A stretch of DNA of 33,647 nucleotides from Hyphomicrobiales bacterium (GCA_025351165.1 JANXWK010000014.1:1-33647), one strand, 5' to 3'; counted from the first letter of the stretch, positions 1 through 8,725 are shown. Made by a program: numbers and translations. Notes: a model not told the origin generated them from the letters alone.

Positions 1-153
1 TGATTTTAATATCTGATCGTATCGTGCTAACGAGGCAGATGCGGCAGAAAGAGGCTTTATCAGCCTTGTGTAATCTGTAATCAGCGGTGGAAATTGATCG
101 TAATGGTAGAGCGTAGCGCTTGTAAAATCCAGGTCAGTTGATAAGCTTACCAT
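1..153 (-). CDS. Probable Fic family protein, N-terminal part only (runs off the window)
   Basis: This is a 51-codon open frame that starts at an ATG (151-153, minus strand) and is still open at the window edge. The visible peptide contains HYDQFPPLITDY, followed by a helical stretch with alanines and LARYDQIL. That pattern resembles the N-terminal Fic_N region (FPP, then A..aLarLd), which precedes the AMP-transferring Fic core in many bacterial Fic proteins. The diagnostic HPFxxGNGR motif would lie outside the window, so activity cannot be judged. A weak GAGAGAC ribosome site lies just upstream. The 200 bp upstream carries two strong palindromes, entered separately, which suggests regulation. 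The identification comes from pattern memory of a short fragment and is tentative. Confidence 0.5.
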   Translation of the reverse strand, partial: MVSLSTDLDFTSATLYHYDQFPPLITDYTRLIKPLSAASASLARYDQILKS

Positions 154-358
154 ATTTTGTCTCTCGTTTTTTGGAAACTTAGATACGCAAGTTCATTTGA
201 CTGTAAATATAAGACTCAAATGATTTTGTCTATCTTTTTATCGAATAAATGAGAGACAAGCATTCTTGAGTCTCATTTTAAAAGATAAGTACATTTCTAT
301 CTCTACAAATTCTAATTTGTAGAGACAAGTTTCCAATGTTGATTAAATTTAATATTTA
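154..358. promoter_or_regulatory. Fic upstream region with two palindromes and repeated GAGACA motifs
   Basis: The region lies between the hrpB stop and the Fic-like start. Palindrome 1 has arms 247-260 and 265-278 (12 of 14 positions pair, 4-nt loop). Palindrome 2 has perfect 12-nt arms 300-311 and 314-325 around CT. GAGACAAG occurs at 253-260 and 322-329, and its complement core TGTCTC lies at 158-163 against the start codon. Neither palindrome is followed by a T run on either strand, so operators fit better than terminators. The binding factor is unknown. Confidence 0.45.
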
Positions 359-2908
359 TCAACTCCCCCTCGGTTTTGCTCTTGTGGTTGGCGCTGCATT
401 TGCTGGGTCATCAGGCCAAGGGTGGCGGGGGTACTGCCCTTTCATCTCCGATTTGACAGCTGCCCATGACCCACCGCTTGACCCTTGCCAAAACCCAACT
501 AAATCGCGTGTAATTTGAATTGGTTTTTGCTTTGGTGAGAGCAAATGCAATGTGAGTGGCAATTTGCCTTTGGCAATGGAGGGATGCGTTTTAAGCCCAA
601 ACAGTTCCTGCACGCGGATAGCCAAAATTGGCGCGAAGTCTTTTTTAAAAGTTTTTGCGCCTTCATAATCAATTGCGTGCCGCATTCCGGTGGGCGCTAA
701 AAAATGCGTTGGGGCTTCAGCCTCCAGGCGTTTGGCAAGCTCGTAGTTCAGCAAGCCATGCAACGCGTTTCCCAGTGTATCTGGCTTTATATCAGCGAGT
801 GATGTCTCATTGCTTAAATGGGGTAGTAGCCACTCTTTTATAGTTTGGCTCAAGGCCTCATCGCTCACATCAGGCCAGGTTTCAGGCTCAGTCTGGCGCA
901 AAAATGTAACCCTGTCGCGCCATTGAATTTGCGCTTTTGTCCATGGTAAATGTGCTGTGCCAATCTGGTTTATGCCTTTTGCTAAAGCAAGTATTGTATC
1001 TTGAGAGGGCGGCACTGGGCGTGGTTCATTTTTGAGAGCTATGCTCCCCAGTTTTTGGGTGTAACGAGCACGAAGACTTTTTGAAGCCATATCAAAGGTA
1101 ATTTCAGTTTGGGTTGTAATACGCTCTTGAGCAATGTCTAACATGTCCTGTTCGTTCAAGGGGGCTGCAAGAAGTATGCGCGTGTTGGCGGCTTTGCCAC
1201 TCATTTCAGCAATTACCAAAAAAGGGTATTTAGCAAGTGCATCTGTTGGGTCAAGCTGTGCACCGCGCCCATTGACAAGCAAAAACTGTCCATTATTGCC
1301 ACGGGCTTTGGCGATGCGTTCAGGATAGGCGAGTGCAAGCAGGGCGGCTGGGGAAGTGGTTTTTAACCCCTCATCCGTCCCTTCGGGACACACTCGAACG
1401 CAAGGGGAGAAGGAAGAGGCCGCGGCTGTCTTTGCCCAGTTTGTGCAAAGTTTTTTCATATCCATAGCTCTTTTGGAGCGGTCACGCCCGAAATGCTCAA
1501 GGCGGTGTGTTAAATCAACATTGTCTCCACCAAGGCCGCGCTCAACAATAAGAGCTGCAATATTTGCTGCTTCTTGTGCAGCACCACAGGTGGCGGCTTC
1601 AATTATCATTCGCGCTAAACGCGGAGACAGGGGCAGGCTGCGAATCTTTTTGCCCAAAGGTGTAATGCGGCTTTCAATATCCAGGGCCTGAATGCTTGTA
1701 AGCTCAGCCCGTGCTTCGCTCAAGGCTGGTAAAGGGGGCGGATCCAGCCATAAAAGCGTGCTTGGCTCGCTTACGCCCCATTCAGCCAAATCCAGCAGGA
1801 GCCCTGATAGATCGGCGGCTTTTATTTCTGGCTCTGCAAAGGCAATCAAACTTTGTGTGCTTGCTTCTTCCCACAGACGATAGCAAATGCCAGCCTCGAG
1901 CCGTCCTGCACGCCCACGTCGCTGATCGGCAGAGGCGCGATTAACGCGCATAGTTTCAAGGCGCGTTATGCCCATATCTGGCTCAAAACGCGGTACTCGA
2001 GACAGCCCGCTGTCAATCACAACCCGCACGCCTTCAATGGTGAGCGAGCTTTCGGCAATGGAGGTTGCCAGCACAATTTTGCGCCTGTTAGTGGGAGAGG
2101 GCTGAATGGCCTGATCTTGCGCCTGTTGATCCATGGCGCCGTAGAGCGGTGCAATAATGGTGTTGGGTAATGGTGTATCCTGCAACATGCGCTCTACGCG
2201 GCGAATTTCGCTAATGCCTGGTAAAAATACCAGCACTGAGCCAGATTCAGCGCGGTGGGCATGACGAATGGCTGATATGATCTGGTCTTCGATGCGTTTA
2301 TTAGCATCGCGCCCTAAATAGCGTGTTTCTACTGGGTAGCTGCGCCCCTGGCTTTCAATAATGGGAGCGTTATTCATGAGCTGTGCCACTCTTGCGCCAT
2401 CAAGTGTTGCGGACATAACAAGCAGGCGTAAATCTTCACGCAAGCCATTTTGAGCATCCAGGGCAAGGGCAAGCCCTAAATCCGCATCCAATGAGCGCTC
2501 GTGAAATTCATCAAAGAGAACTGCGCCAATGCCAGTCAGCGCAGGGTCTTCCAAAATCATGCGGGTAAACACGCCCTCGGTTATAACCTCTATGCGGGTA
2601 TCTGGACCAACGCTGGAGTTGAGGCGCGCCCGTATTCCAATCGTTTTCCCCAGTTTTTCATTGAGGGTTGCAGCCATGCGGGTGGCTGCCCCCTGTGCTG
2701 CCAAGCGGCGGGGCTCCAGCACAAGGATTTTTTGATTTTTAAGCCATGGCTGATTGAGAAGCGCAAGAGGAACGCGGGTGGTTTTACCTGCACCAGGGGG
2801 GGCAACCAGCACAGCGTTTGGCTGCATTTCTAGGGTTGCAAGAAGCGCAGGAAGGGCTTCGTCAATGGGGAGGGAAGGAATAAAAACAGACACGCGAATT
2901 TCAGACAT
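359..2908 (-). CDS. hrpB: ATP-dependent RNA helicase HrpB (DEAH family)
   Basis: This 849-residue protein has the length and order of a HrpB helicase. The Walker A motif GAPPGAGKTT is near residue 38, followed by DEFH (the DEAH box variant), SATLDG, the helicase C domain ending in QRRGRAGR, then a helicase-associated domain and the long HrpB C-terminal domain. HrpB is a cytoplasmic DEAH-box protein, probably acting in RNA metabolism; its substrate is poorly defined. The ATG at 2906-2908 has no Shine-Dalgarno site, and a GTG at codon 6 is an alternative start. The start sits at the end of a 15-nt tandem repeat. An odd insert at about residues 498-515, just before LLALAYPERIAKARG, is encoded by a palindromic repeat. 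The gene probably belongs to a minus-strand operon with the two genes upstream. Confidence 0.95.
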   Translation of the reverse strand: MSEIRVSVFIPSLPIDEALPALLATLEMQPNAVLVAPPGAGKTTRVPLALLNQPWLKNQKILVLEPRRLAAQGAATRMAATLNEKLGKTIGIRARLNSSVGPDTRIEVITEGVFTRMILEDPALTGIGAVLFDEFHERSLDADLGLALALDAQNGLREDLRLLVMSATLDGARVAQLMNNAPIIESQGRSYPVETRYLGRDANKRIEDQIISAIRHAHRAESGSVLVFLPGISEIRRVERMLQDTPLPNTIIAPLYGAMDQQAQDQAIQPSPTNRRKIVLATSIAESSLTIEGVRVVIDSGLSRVPRFEPDMGITRLETMRVNRASADQRRGRAGRLEAGICYRLWEEASTQSLIAFAEPEIKAADLSGLLLDLAEWGVSEPSTLLWLDPPPLPALSEARAELTSIQALDIESRITPLGKKIRSLPLSPRLARMIIEAATCGAAQEAANIAALIVERGLGGDNVDLTHRLEHFGRDRSKRAMDMKKLCTNWAKTAAASSFSPCVRVCPEGTDEGLKTTSPAALLALAYPERIAKARGNNGQFLLVNGRGAQLDPTDALAKYPFLVIAEMSGKAANTRILLAAPLNEQDMLDIAQERITTQTEITFDMASKSLRARYTQKLGSIALKNEPRPVPPSQDTILALAKGINQIGTAHLPWTKAQIQWRDRVTFLRQTEPETWPDVSDEALSQTIKEWLLPHLSNETSLADIKPDTLGNALHGLLNYELAKRLEAEAPTHFLAPTGMRHAIDYEGAKTFKKDFAPILAIRVQELFGLKTHPSIAKGKLPLTLHLLSPKQKPIQITRDLVGFWQGSSGGSWAAVKSEMKGQYPRHPWPDDPANAAPTTRAKPRGS
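1365..1415. repeat. Palindromic repeat copy 1, carried in frame inside hrpB
   Basis: The plus strand reads ACCCCTCATCCGTCCC, then TTCGGGAC and AAGGGGAGAAGGAA. The same framework recurs at 7321-7371, between ialB and serS. It resembles the CCCTCATCC...CTTCGGG...GGGGAGAAGG palindromes scattered through rhizobial genomes, which are normally intergenic. Here the repeat is read through by hrpB without a stop and encodes about 17 residues, including CPEGTDEG. Confidence 0.7.
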
Positions 2909-2960
2909 GCAGGTTACAGTTATGCAGGTTACAGCTATGCAGGTTACAGCTATGCAAGTT
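2907..2960. repeat. 15-nt tandem repeat (3.6 copies) between the AMP-binding gene and hrpB
   Basis: The unit ATGCAGGTTACAGCT repeats at 2907-2921 (one change), 2922-2936 and 2937-2951, with a partial copy at 2952-2960 (one change). It fills the whole gap between the upstream stop codon (2960-2962) and the hrpB ATG (2906-2908). Unit number therefore sets the spacing between the two genes. No ribosome site is visible in the unit. Confidence 0.85.
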
Positions 2961-4276
2961 TAAGCGGCGGATTTTGTGTCAGCCTCTGGCTCAATAAATT
3001 CATTTACCATTTCAAATGGAATAAATGTTTGCCCTTCACCAATTTGAGCAAAAAATTCTGTCATTAACCTGCCTTCAATTGCGCTGCCAATTGGAGTGTC
3101 CAAGGGGCTTGCCACGCCAAAGCCCGATAGGCTGAGACGGTTTTCAGTATCAATATGTGTTTTTACAAGCAATATATCGCTTTCAACAACACGCATACCA
3201 GGCTGACGCCAGTTTTGCGGCAAGGCACCACGAATGCCATTTGTTTTTCTTGGAATTGCCAAATGCGCCGCATCGCCAATAGAAGTTACATCAATAACTG
3301 GGTTTGATAAAAATACAGACTGAGATGGAATTTTCTTTTCAAGCCGATGCAGTAAGATACAGCTGTTGATATTTTTTTGAACGTCCTGACTTAATTCAGC
3401 TATGCCCTCTTCTGCTATCAAAGGCGCAATAAGGCAAATATTATGTGTTGCCTTAATCTGTTGAATCAAAGTTTTACTAGAAAAAACGCCGTGAAAATGC
3501 ATTTGTGCCCGCACTAGAATGGGAAGAACAATGTTGCTAATGAAGCTCAAAGCGCTTCCTGGAACAATGGTGCTGATGATTATACTTTTGGAGTTGACCT
3601 GGGCAGTGCTAGATAATGCCATAGCTTCTGCAATCAATTGAGATTGAGTACGGGCAAGTGCACGTGGCCTGTTACCGATAAATTCAATGCTTATGAGGTT
3701 GATGTCATCAGCATTTGAAACATGTGGCTCATCTGCACTCACAAGATCAGCATTATCCCAGTTCACCAAGGATACAACACCATCTGGAACATCAGCACTG
3801 AAACTTGCAACAGTTCGTATTGAAAAAACTTCTGCCGCCAAATTTCTTGCAATGCTTGCCAAATCTATATCAGCAAGTTTTGAGATGGTTATAATTGCTT
3901 TTGCATTGCTAAGCTCTGCTGCAAGGCGAAGACACTCAGATGAAAGTCCTATGGATACAGGCACTGGCACCATGCCCGCTGCCAGTGCCCCAAGGCAGGC
4001 AATTGGAAATTCAACAGTATTTGGCAGCAACAGCATAATAGCTTCGCCGCGATTTAGGCCAAGCGCCTGGAGTTGGCTGGCAAAGCGCTGAGACTGTTGA
4101 GATAAAGCAAGATGTGTCAGGCTTTTTGCAGACCTGTAAAGCCAGCTGCCTGCATCAGGCGCATCCACGAAAATTATGTCTGAGCTTTTGGTTCGGGCTG
4201 CGCTGTCAACAAGTTTAGGTATAGAGACCCCGCTCCATGGAGAGACAAGTTTTGGCAGATTTAAAGATTTTGTCAT
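2960..4276 (-). CDS. AMP-binding (acyl-CoA synthetase-like) protein, degenerate, probably non-catalytic
   Basis: The N-terminal part has the fold signature of the adenylate-forming family, with ALGLNRGEAIMLLLPNT and ACLGALAAGMVPVPVS matching the usual acyl-CoA synthetase N-terminus. The ATP-binding P-loop, normally YTSGSTGxPK, falls where this protein reads IEFIGNRPRALARTQ, so the Ser/Thr/Gly loop and its lysine are gone. No YGxTE motif or C-terminal lid domain is recognisable. A TTG at 4304-4306 would add ten residues, but the ATG at 4274-4276 with an AGG nearby is preferred (438 residues). The gene begins about 55 nt after the YejA-like gene ends and shares its strand, so they are probably cotranscribed. 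Ligand binding or a scaffold role is more likely than acyl activation. Confidence 0.7.
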   Translation of the reverse strand: MTKSLNLPKLVSPWSGVSIPKLVDSAARTKSSDIIFVDAPDAGSWLYRSAKSLTHLALSQQSQRFASQLQALGLNRGEAIMLLLPNTVEFPIACLGALAAGMVPVPVSIGLSSECLRLAAELSNAKAIITISKLADIDLASIARNLAAEVFSIRTVASFSADVPDGVVSLVNWDNADLVSADEPHVSNADDINLISIEFIGNRPRALARTQSQLIAEAMALSSTAQVNSKSIIISTIVPGSALSFISNIVLPILVRAQMHFHGVFSSKTLIQQIKATHNICLIAPLIAEEGIAELSQDVQKNINSCILLHRLEKKIPSQSVFLSNPVIDVTSIGDAAHLAIPRKTNGIRGALPQNWRQPGMRVVESDILLVKTHIDTENRLSLSGFGVASPLDTPIGSAIEGRLMTEFFAQIGEGQTFIPFEMVNEFIEPEADTKSAA

Positions 4277-4330
4277 GCGGGCAACCTGGTCAAATAAGGC
4301 GTTCAATGGATTTGCAGTATGTTAACCCTG

Positions 4331-6172
4331 TTATGGTGTTGTCGTCCACCATGTATCAGGTGCAAGCTCAAATTTTGGCTGGTTTTCTGGCGGGGATATC
4401 CTGTTTTTATGAGCTATCCATCGCTCTGGTGCATTATAGAGGGGAATGAGGTAGTAGCCTGACAAAAGCATACGATCCAGAGCCCTGACAGATGCAGTAA
4501 ACTCCTCTGATGTGCGGGATGCCAGCAAATTTGCCAGCATTTGATCAACACCGACTGACCGGACACCTGCATAGTTCAGGGATGCCTCACGGCTTGCTGC
4601 TGCGCTGGACCAACGATTGACCTGTTCATTTCCGGGGGAGGCGGAATTGGCATAGGTTTCCAAAATCATGTCATAGTCAAATTTGCGAAGCCTGCTCCAA
4701 TACTGGCTGGAATCTGCAAGACGGATATTGGTAGTAATGCCCAGTAATTTGAGCGTGTCGCCATAAACGGAGGCAACCTGCACTTTATCTCTGGTCGTTA
4801 CAAGAACTTCAAATGTCAAAGGCTTGTTCGTGGCCACAGATACCATAATGCCATTGCGTTGCTCGTAACCAGCCTGCTTGAACAGGTTTATTGCTTTTTG
4901 AAACAGCTGACGATCGCGGCCTGATCCATCAGATATTGGCATGTAAAAGCTGCCATCCATTATGTCATCTGAAATGCTCGTTCTGAAAGGGGATAGCAGC
5001 TTTTCTTCTTGTGGGGTTGCACGTTGCTTGTGGGATGAAAGGTTCGATCCTTCAAAGTAGCTGTTTGTTCTGGCGTAGATATTGCTGAATAAATTACGGT
5101 TGATCCATTCAAAATCAAATAACTGTGTCAAAGCTTCGCGGGTTTTTATGTTGGAAAATACAGGTTTGCGCGTATTGAAAATAAGACCCGTCAGAGCTTT
5201 GGGTGTTTCAAACCTAAAAGATTTTTTTAAAATTCGACCATCTCGCACAGCTGGAATATCATAGCCAGTAAGCCATCTGGTTGTGCTCGTTTCAACCCGC
5301 ATGTCATAAAGCTGGGATTTAAACGCCTCAAACATCGCATTTGGATCACGGTAGAAATCAAACTTAAGTTCATCAAAATTATAAAGGCCACGCAAAACGG
5401 GTAAATCTTTGCCCCAAAAATCAGGATTGCGTTTCAGGGTAAGACTATTGCCCGCCTCCATGTTTGAAAGACTATATGGCCCGCTGCCCAGAGGCATTTT
5501 CAGGCTTGCGTCTTCAAATTTTTCAACGTCTGTTGCATGGCTTGCAAAAATGGGCATGAGTGCCAAGAGCATAGGCAGCTCATAATTTGGATTTGCAAAT
5601 ACAAATCTGACTGTAGCAGGATCGGGTGTATCTGCTTTTGCAACCTGTGAATATGTGCCTCGCTGGGCTGGTCGTCCATGATCGCGTAAAAGTGCCCAGC
5701 TGAAAGCAACATCAGCTGAAGTTACAGGTTTACCATCTGAAAACCTAGCATCTGGATTAATTTTAAACTCTACCCAGCTGCGATCGTCTGGAGTTTCCAC
5801 GGTTTTGGCAATAAGTCCATAAACTGTAAAAGCCTCGTTTGCCGAGCGCAGCATAAGAGGCTGGACAACATAGGGAACAAGTGATGCGGGCGCATTCCCT
5901 TTTATGATGAAGGGATTGAGCGAATCGAATGAACCTTCCTGTGCCTGGGTAAAACGACCGCCCTTTGGGGCAAAGGGATTTGCGTAGGGCAGATTGGCAA
6001 AGTTTTTTGTGAGCTCTGGCGTTCCGTACATGGACAGGCCGTGGGCTGGCTCCGTTTGTTTTACGCTCTGTGCACTAGCCTCTTTTGGACATAAATCCGT
6101 TAAGGCAGCACCAAAAGCCAGAATTGCAAGGCACGTCCATATGGGTCTGTAATTCCTGCTTGAAAAAACCAT
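4331..6172 (-). CDS. Periplasmic oligopeptide-binding protein, YejA type (SBP family 5)
   Basis: This 613-residue protein has a Sec signal peptide, with a hydrophobic core near residues 12-24 and likely cleavage after EASA. After it come HGLSMYG, NPFAPKGG and SLNPFI, then WVEFKINPDARFSDGKPV with SADVAFSW. These are the hallmarks of family 5 solute-binding proteins and in particular of the YejA branch. Such proteins deliver oligopeptides, or microcin C-like compounds, to an inner-membrane ABC transporter. No permease or ATPase gene lies nearby, so the protein would have to serve a transporter encoded elsewhere. It is probably the first gene of the minus-strand group running through the AMP-binding protein to hrpB. 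The ATG start agrees with the signal peptide; its ribosome site is weak. Confidence 0.9.
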   Translation of the reverse strand: MVFSSRNYRPIWTCLAILAFGAALTDLCPKEASAQSVKQTEPAHGLSMYGTPELTKNFANLPYANPFAPKGGRFTQAQEGSFDSLNPFIIKGNAPASLVPYVVQPLMLRSANEAFTVYGLIAKTVETPDDRSWVEFKINPDARFSDGKPVTSADVAFSWALLRDHGRPAQRGTYSQVAKADTPDPATVRFVFANPNYELPMLLALMPIFASHATDVEKFEDASLKMPLGSGPYSLSNMEAGNSLTLKRNPDFWGKDLPVLRGLYNFDELKFDFYRDPNAMFEAFKSQLYDMRVETSTTRWLTGYDIPAVRDGRILKKSFRFETPKALTGLIFNTRKPVFSNIKTREALTQLFDFEWINRNLFSNIYARTNSYFEGSNLSSHKQRATPQEEKLLSPFRTSISDDIMDGSFYMPISDGSGRDRQLFQKAINLFKQAGYEQRNGIMVSVATNKPLTFEVLVTTRDKVQVASVYGDTLKLLGITTNIRLADSSQYWSRLRKFDYDMILETYANSASPGNEQVNRWSSAAASREASLNYAGVRSVGVDQMLANLLASRTSEEFTASVRALDRMLLSGYYLIPLYNAPERWIAHKNRISPPENQPKFELAPDTWWTTTP

Positions 6173-6498
6173 TTCAGGTCGTTTACTCCATCGAATCGCA
6201 ATTATTCTCAGTGTAGCACTTATTGATTTGTTTCAATGTATTTTGCTGGCTTGTATTTTATTGTTCCTGATCATGCATAAAATACTCTAAAATGAGCTGT
6301 CAAACCTGGAAAAAGACAAAAACCTGTAGAAAGACTTCAATATACAGTTTAAGACTGTCTGAAGTTTATGAGATTCACTTGATCATCTTTGTTGCACGCT
6401 GCTTAACGTTATGGCTGCGTTCAGAAGGCAGCCTCTATTCATCGTTGAGTTCATGGGCTTGATTTAAATGCGTCTAGATTAATTTGAGAAGGTATAAA
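6173..6498. promoter_or_regulatory. Divergent promoter region between yejA-like gene and ialB
   Basis: This 326-nt AT-rich region must hold promoters for both divergent genes, though I cannot assign -35/-10 boxes with confidence. It contains a two-part palindrome at 6334-6365: ACTTCA and ACAGT on the left, ACTGT and TGAAGT on the right, with small internal asymmetry. That could be an operator or a leader hairpin about 135 nt before the ialB start. I see no gene in it. Confidence 0.4.
6486..6492 (+). promoter_or_regulatory. Ribosome binding site that sets the ialB start
   Basis: GAGAAGG ends six nucleotides before the ATG at 6499. It overlaps the upstream in-frame TTG (6484), so the ATG is the true start. 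Confidence 0.8.
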
Positions 6499-7248
6499 AT
6501 GAAATCGACTGTTAAAAATTTGAGTGTAGCTGCGTTTATAGGTGCATTACTACTGGGATCAAATGCAGGTGCAGTCCATGCCCAGCAGGCCGCGCCAAAA
6601 CCAAAACCTGCATCACCTGCGCCATCAGCTCCAGCTTTGCCTGGCGCGCCCGCACCAGCTGCGGCCCCGTCCAATATCGTGACGCTGAAAGCCGATTCTT
6701 CTCAGGCTGACTGGCTTAAGGCATGCGGTAAAGATGAAGTTCAGAACAAGAAAATCTGCTATACAACGCGCGATTTTGTTGCTGAAAACAATCAGCCGCT
6801 GTTAGCGGCAGCCATTTATGATGTTGTGGGTGACCCAAAGAAGTTTGTACGTTTTTTGCTGCCACTTGGCTTTATGATCCAGCCAGGTATTAGGTTCTCC
6901 ATTGATAATGGACAACCAGTTGGCGGTAAATTTTCCATGTGCCTGCCAAATGGCTGTTTTGCAGAGGCTGAATCAAATGTGGCCTTCATCGACCAGATGA
7001 AAAAAGGCAAGACCGTTAAGTTACAGGTTATCAACCAGGTTGGGCAGGAGGTTTCCCTCATCGTACCACTGGATGGCTTTGGAAAGGCCTTTGATGGGCC
7101 AGAAGTTGATCCAGCAGCTTTGGAAGCCGCCCAGAAAAAACTTCAGGAAGATTTGATGAAGCGTCAGCAAGGACAGGGTGCACCAGGCGCTCCTGGGATG
7201 CCAGCACCATCAATGCCAGCACCTGCTCCTGCCGCACCAAAGCCGTAG
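6499..7248 (+). CDS. ialB: Invasion-associated locus B (IalB) family secreted protein
   Basis: The 249-residue product begins with a clear signal peptide: KSTVKN, then a hydrophobic core, with cleavage after AVHA. A Pro/Ala linker (about residues 28-58) leads into the IalB domain, which has the WLKACG, KKICYTT and FSMCLPNGC cysteine positions typical of the family. The C-terminus is a charged helix followed by Gly/Pro/Met/Ala repeats. IalB proteins are periplasmic or surface proteins of Hyphomicrobiales; in Bartonella ialB contributes to red-cell invasion, but many free-living relatives carry paralogues, so a role in virulence cannot be assumed. A decayed 15-nt tandem duplication encodes MPAPSMPAPAP near the C-terminus. 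Confidence 0.85.
   Translation: MKSTVKNLSVAAFIGALLLGSNAGAVHAQQAAPKPKPASPAPSAPALPGAPAPAAAPSNIVTLKADSSQADWLKACGKDEVQNKKICYTTRDFVAENNQPLLAAAIYDVVGDPKKFVRFLLPLGFMIQPGIRFSIDNGQPVGGKFSMCLPNGCFAEAESNVAFIDQMKKGKTVKLQVINQVGQEVSLIVPLDGFGKAFDGPEVDPAALEAAQKKLQEDLMKRQQGQGAPGAPGMPAPSMPAPAPAAPKP
7198..7227 (+). repeat. 15-nt tandem duplication at the ialB 3' end (partly decayed)
   Basis: ATGCCAGCACCATCA is followed directly by ATGCCAGCACCTGCT; the first 11 positions are identical. It encodes MPAPS-MPAPA. Confidence 0.55.
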
Positions 7249-7297
7249 CTGCTTTGCCTTCTCCTTTTGCCGGAGACAGTGGTTGATTGCAGTAGCT

Positions 7298-7371
7298 GGA
7301 TGAGAGGGTAAGTTATTTTTACCCCTCATCCGCCTCTTCAGGGCGCGCTCTTTCATCAAGGGAGAAGGAAA
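7298..7371. repeat. Palindromic repeat copy 2, between ialB and serS
   Basis: GGATGAGAGGGTAA (7298-7311) pairs with TTACCCCTCATCC (7319-7331) with one bulge. The right arm opens the same element as the copy inside hrpB, continuing through CTTCAGGGCG to AAGGGAGAAGGAA. It may also end ialB transcription, but no T run follows. Confidence 0.7.
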
Positions 7372-7420
7372 GCCTGTGGAGTAAAATTTATTAAGAGACT
7401 TTTTCAAGAGATCTTCCACC

Positions 7421-8725
7421 ATGTATGACGTTAAATGGATCCGTGATAACGCAATCGAGTTTGACAAAGGATTGCAGCGGCGCGGGCTGGAGCCCCTATC
7501 AACACAGATTCTAGAACTGGATAATGAGCGCAAACGCATCATCCATGAATTGCAGGTCGCGCAAGAGCGCCGTAATAGCGTCTCCAAAGATATTGGTCAG
7601 GCCATGGCTGCCAAAAATACGACAAAGGCAGACGCGCTTAAAGCTGAAGTTGCTCAGCTTAAAGATGTAATGGCACAGGCTGAACCCGAGCAGGTACGTA
7701 TAGATAAAGAGCTACATGAGCTTTTATCAGCCACTCCCAATGTACCAAAATCGGATGTGCCAGAGGGTGCGGATGAACATGGCAATGTGCTAAAATCTGA
7801 GTTTGGCACTAAGCCTGAAATTGCTGCACCCAAGCATCACTATGAGCTGGGTGAAGCGTTGGGAATGCTGGATTTTGAATCTGCGTCGCGCATGTCCGGT
7901 GCGCGGTTTGTGGTGATTAAAGGCCAACTGGCGAGGCTGGAGCGCGCCATTGGACAGTTTATGCTGGATTTACATATATCGGAGCATGGTTATACGGAGG
8001 TGAACCCGCCATTGCTTGTACGTGATCATGCCATGTTTGGTACAGCGCAACTGCCAAAATTCAGAGACGATCAGTTTTCAGTTGAGGCAGGGCGCGATAA
8101 TCAAGGTGACAGTCATTTGCAGCACTGGCTCATTCCCACAGCTGAAGTTCCTCTCACCAACCTTGTGCGTGAGCAGATTTTAGCTGAAAGCGAGTTGCCA
8201 TTACGCTTTACGGCTTTGACACCCTGCTTTCGTGCAGAAGCGGGTTCGGCTGGGCGCGATACGCGCGGTATGCTGCGTCAGCACCAGTTTAACAAGGTAG
8301 AGCTGGTTTCCATCACCACCCCAGAACAGTCCAGCGGGGAGCATGAGCGCATGTTGGGCTGCGCTGAAAAAGTGCTGCAAAAGCTTGGATTATGCTATCG
8401 TGTAATGACGCTCTGCACCGGGGACATGGGATTTGCCTCTCAAAAAACCTACGATATTGAAGTCTGGATGCCAGGCCAGGATACCTATAGAGAAATTTCC
8501 AGCTGTTCGGTCTGTGGGGATTTTCAGGCGCAGCGCATGAAAACACGGTTCAAGAACAAGGCTGGCAAAAACGAATTTGTCCATACGCTCAATGGGTCTG
8601 GTGTAGCGGTTGGACGTGCTTTGATTGCCGTTATGGAGAACTATCAAAACGCAGATGGTTCAATCACTGTGCCAGATATTCTGCTGCCCTATATGGGTGG
8701 AATAACCAGAATTGCGAGAGTCTGA
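7421..8725 (+). CDS. serS: Seryl-tRNA synthetase
   Basis: The 434-residue length fits bacterial SerRS. The N-terminal tRNA-binding coiled coil spans roughly residues 25-105 ([20 protein letters not shown] is visible). The class II core follows: TAEVPLTN, motif 2 as [21 protein letters not shown], and motif 3 near the end as [18 protein letters not shown]. The cytoplasmic enzyme charges tRNA-Ser, and also tRNA-Sec where present. The ATG is preceded only by a weak GAGAT. The stop lies three nucleotides before surE, so serS heads an operon with surE and pcm. This order is common in alphaproteobacteria. Confidence 0.98.
   Translation: MYDVKWIRDNAIEFDKGLQRRGLEPLSTQILELDNERKRIIHELQVAQERRNSVSKDIGQAMAAKNTTKADALKAEVAQLKDVMAQAEPEQVRIDKELHELLSATPNVPKSDVPEGADEHGNVLKSEFGTKPEIAAPKHHYELGEALGMLDFESASRMSGARFVVIKGQLARLERAIGQFMLDLHISEHGYTEVNPPLLVRDHAMFGTAQLPKFRDDQFSVEAGRDNQGDSHLQHWLIPTAEVPLTNLVREQILAESELPLRFTALTPCFRAEAGSAGRDTRGMLRQHQFNKVELVSITTPEQSSGEHERMLGCAEKVLQKLGLCYRVMTLCTGDMGFASQKTYDIEVWMPGQDTYREISSCSVCGDFQAQRMKTRFKNKAGKNEFVHTLNGSGVAVGRALIAVMENYQNADGSITVPDILLPYMGGITRIARV

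Noticed and set aside
336-518. 60-codon plus-strand frame before and over the hrpB end
   Set aside because: Most of it is antisense to the hrpB C-terminus, with no family resemblance.
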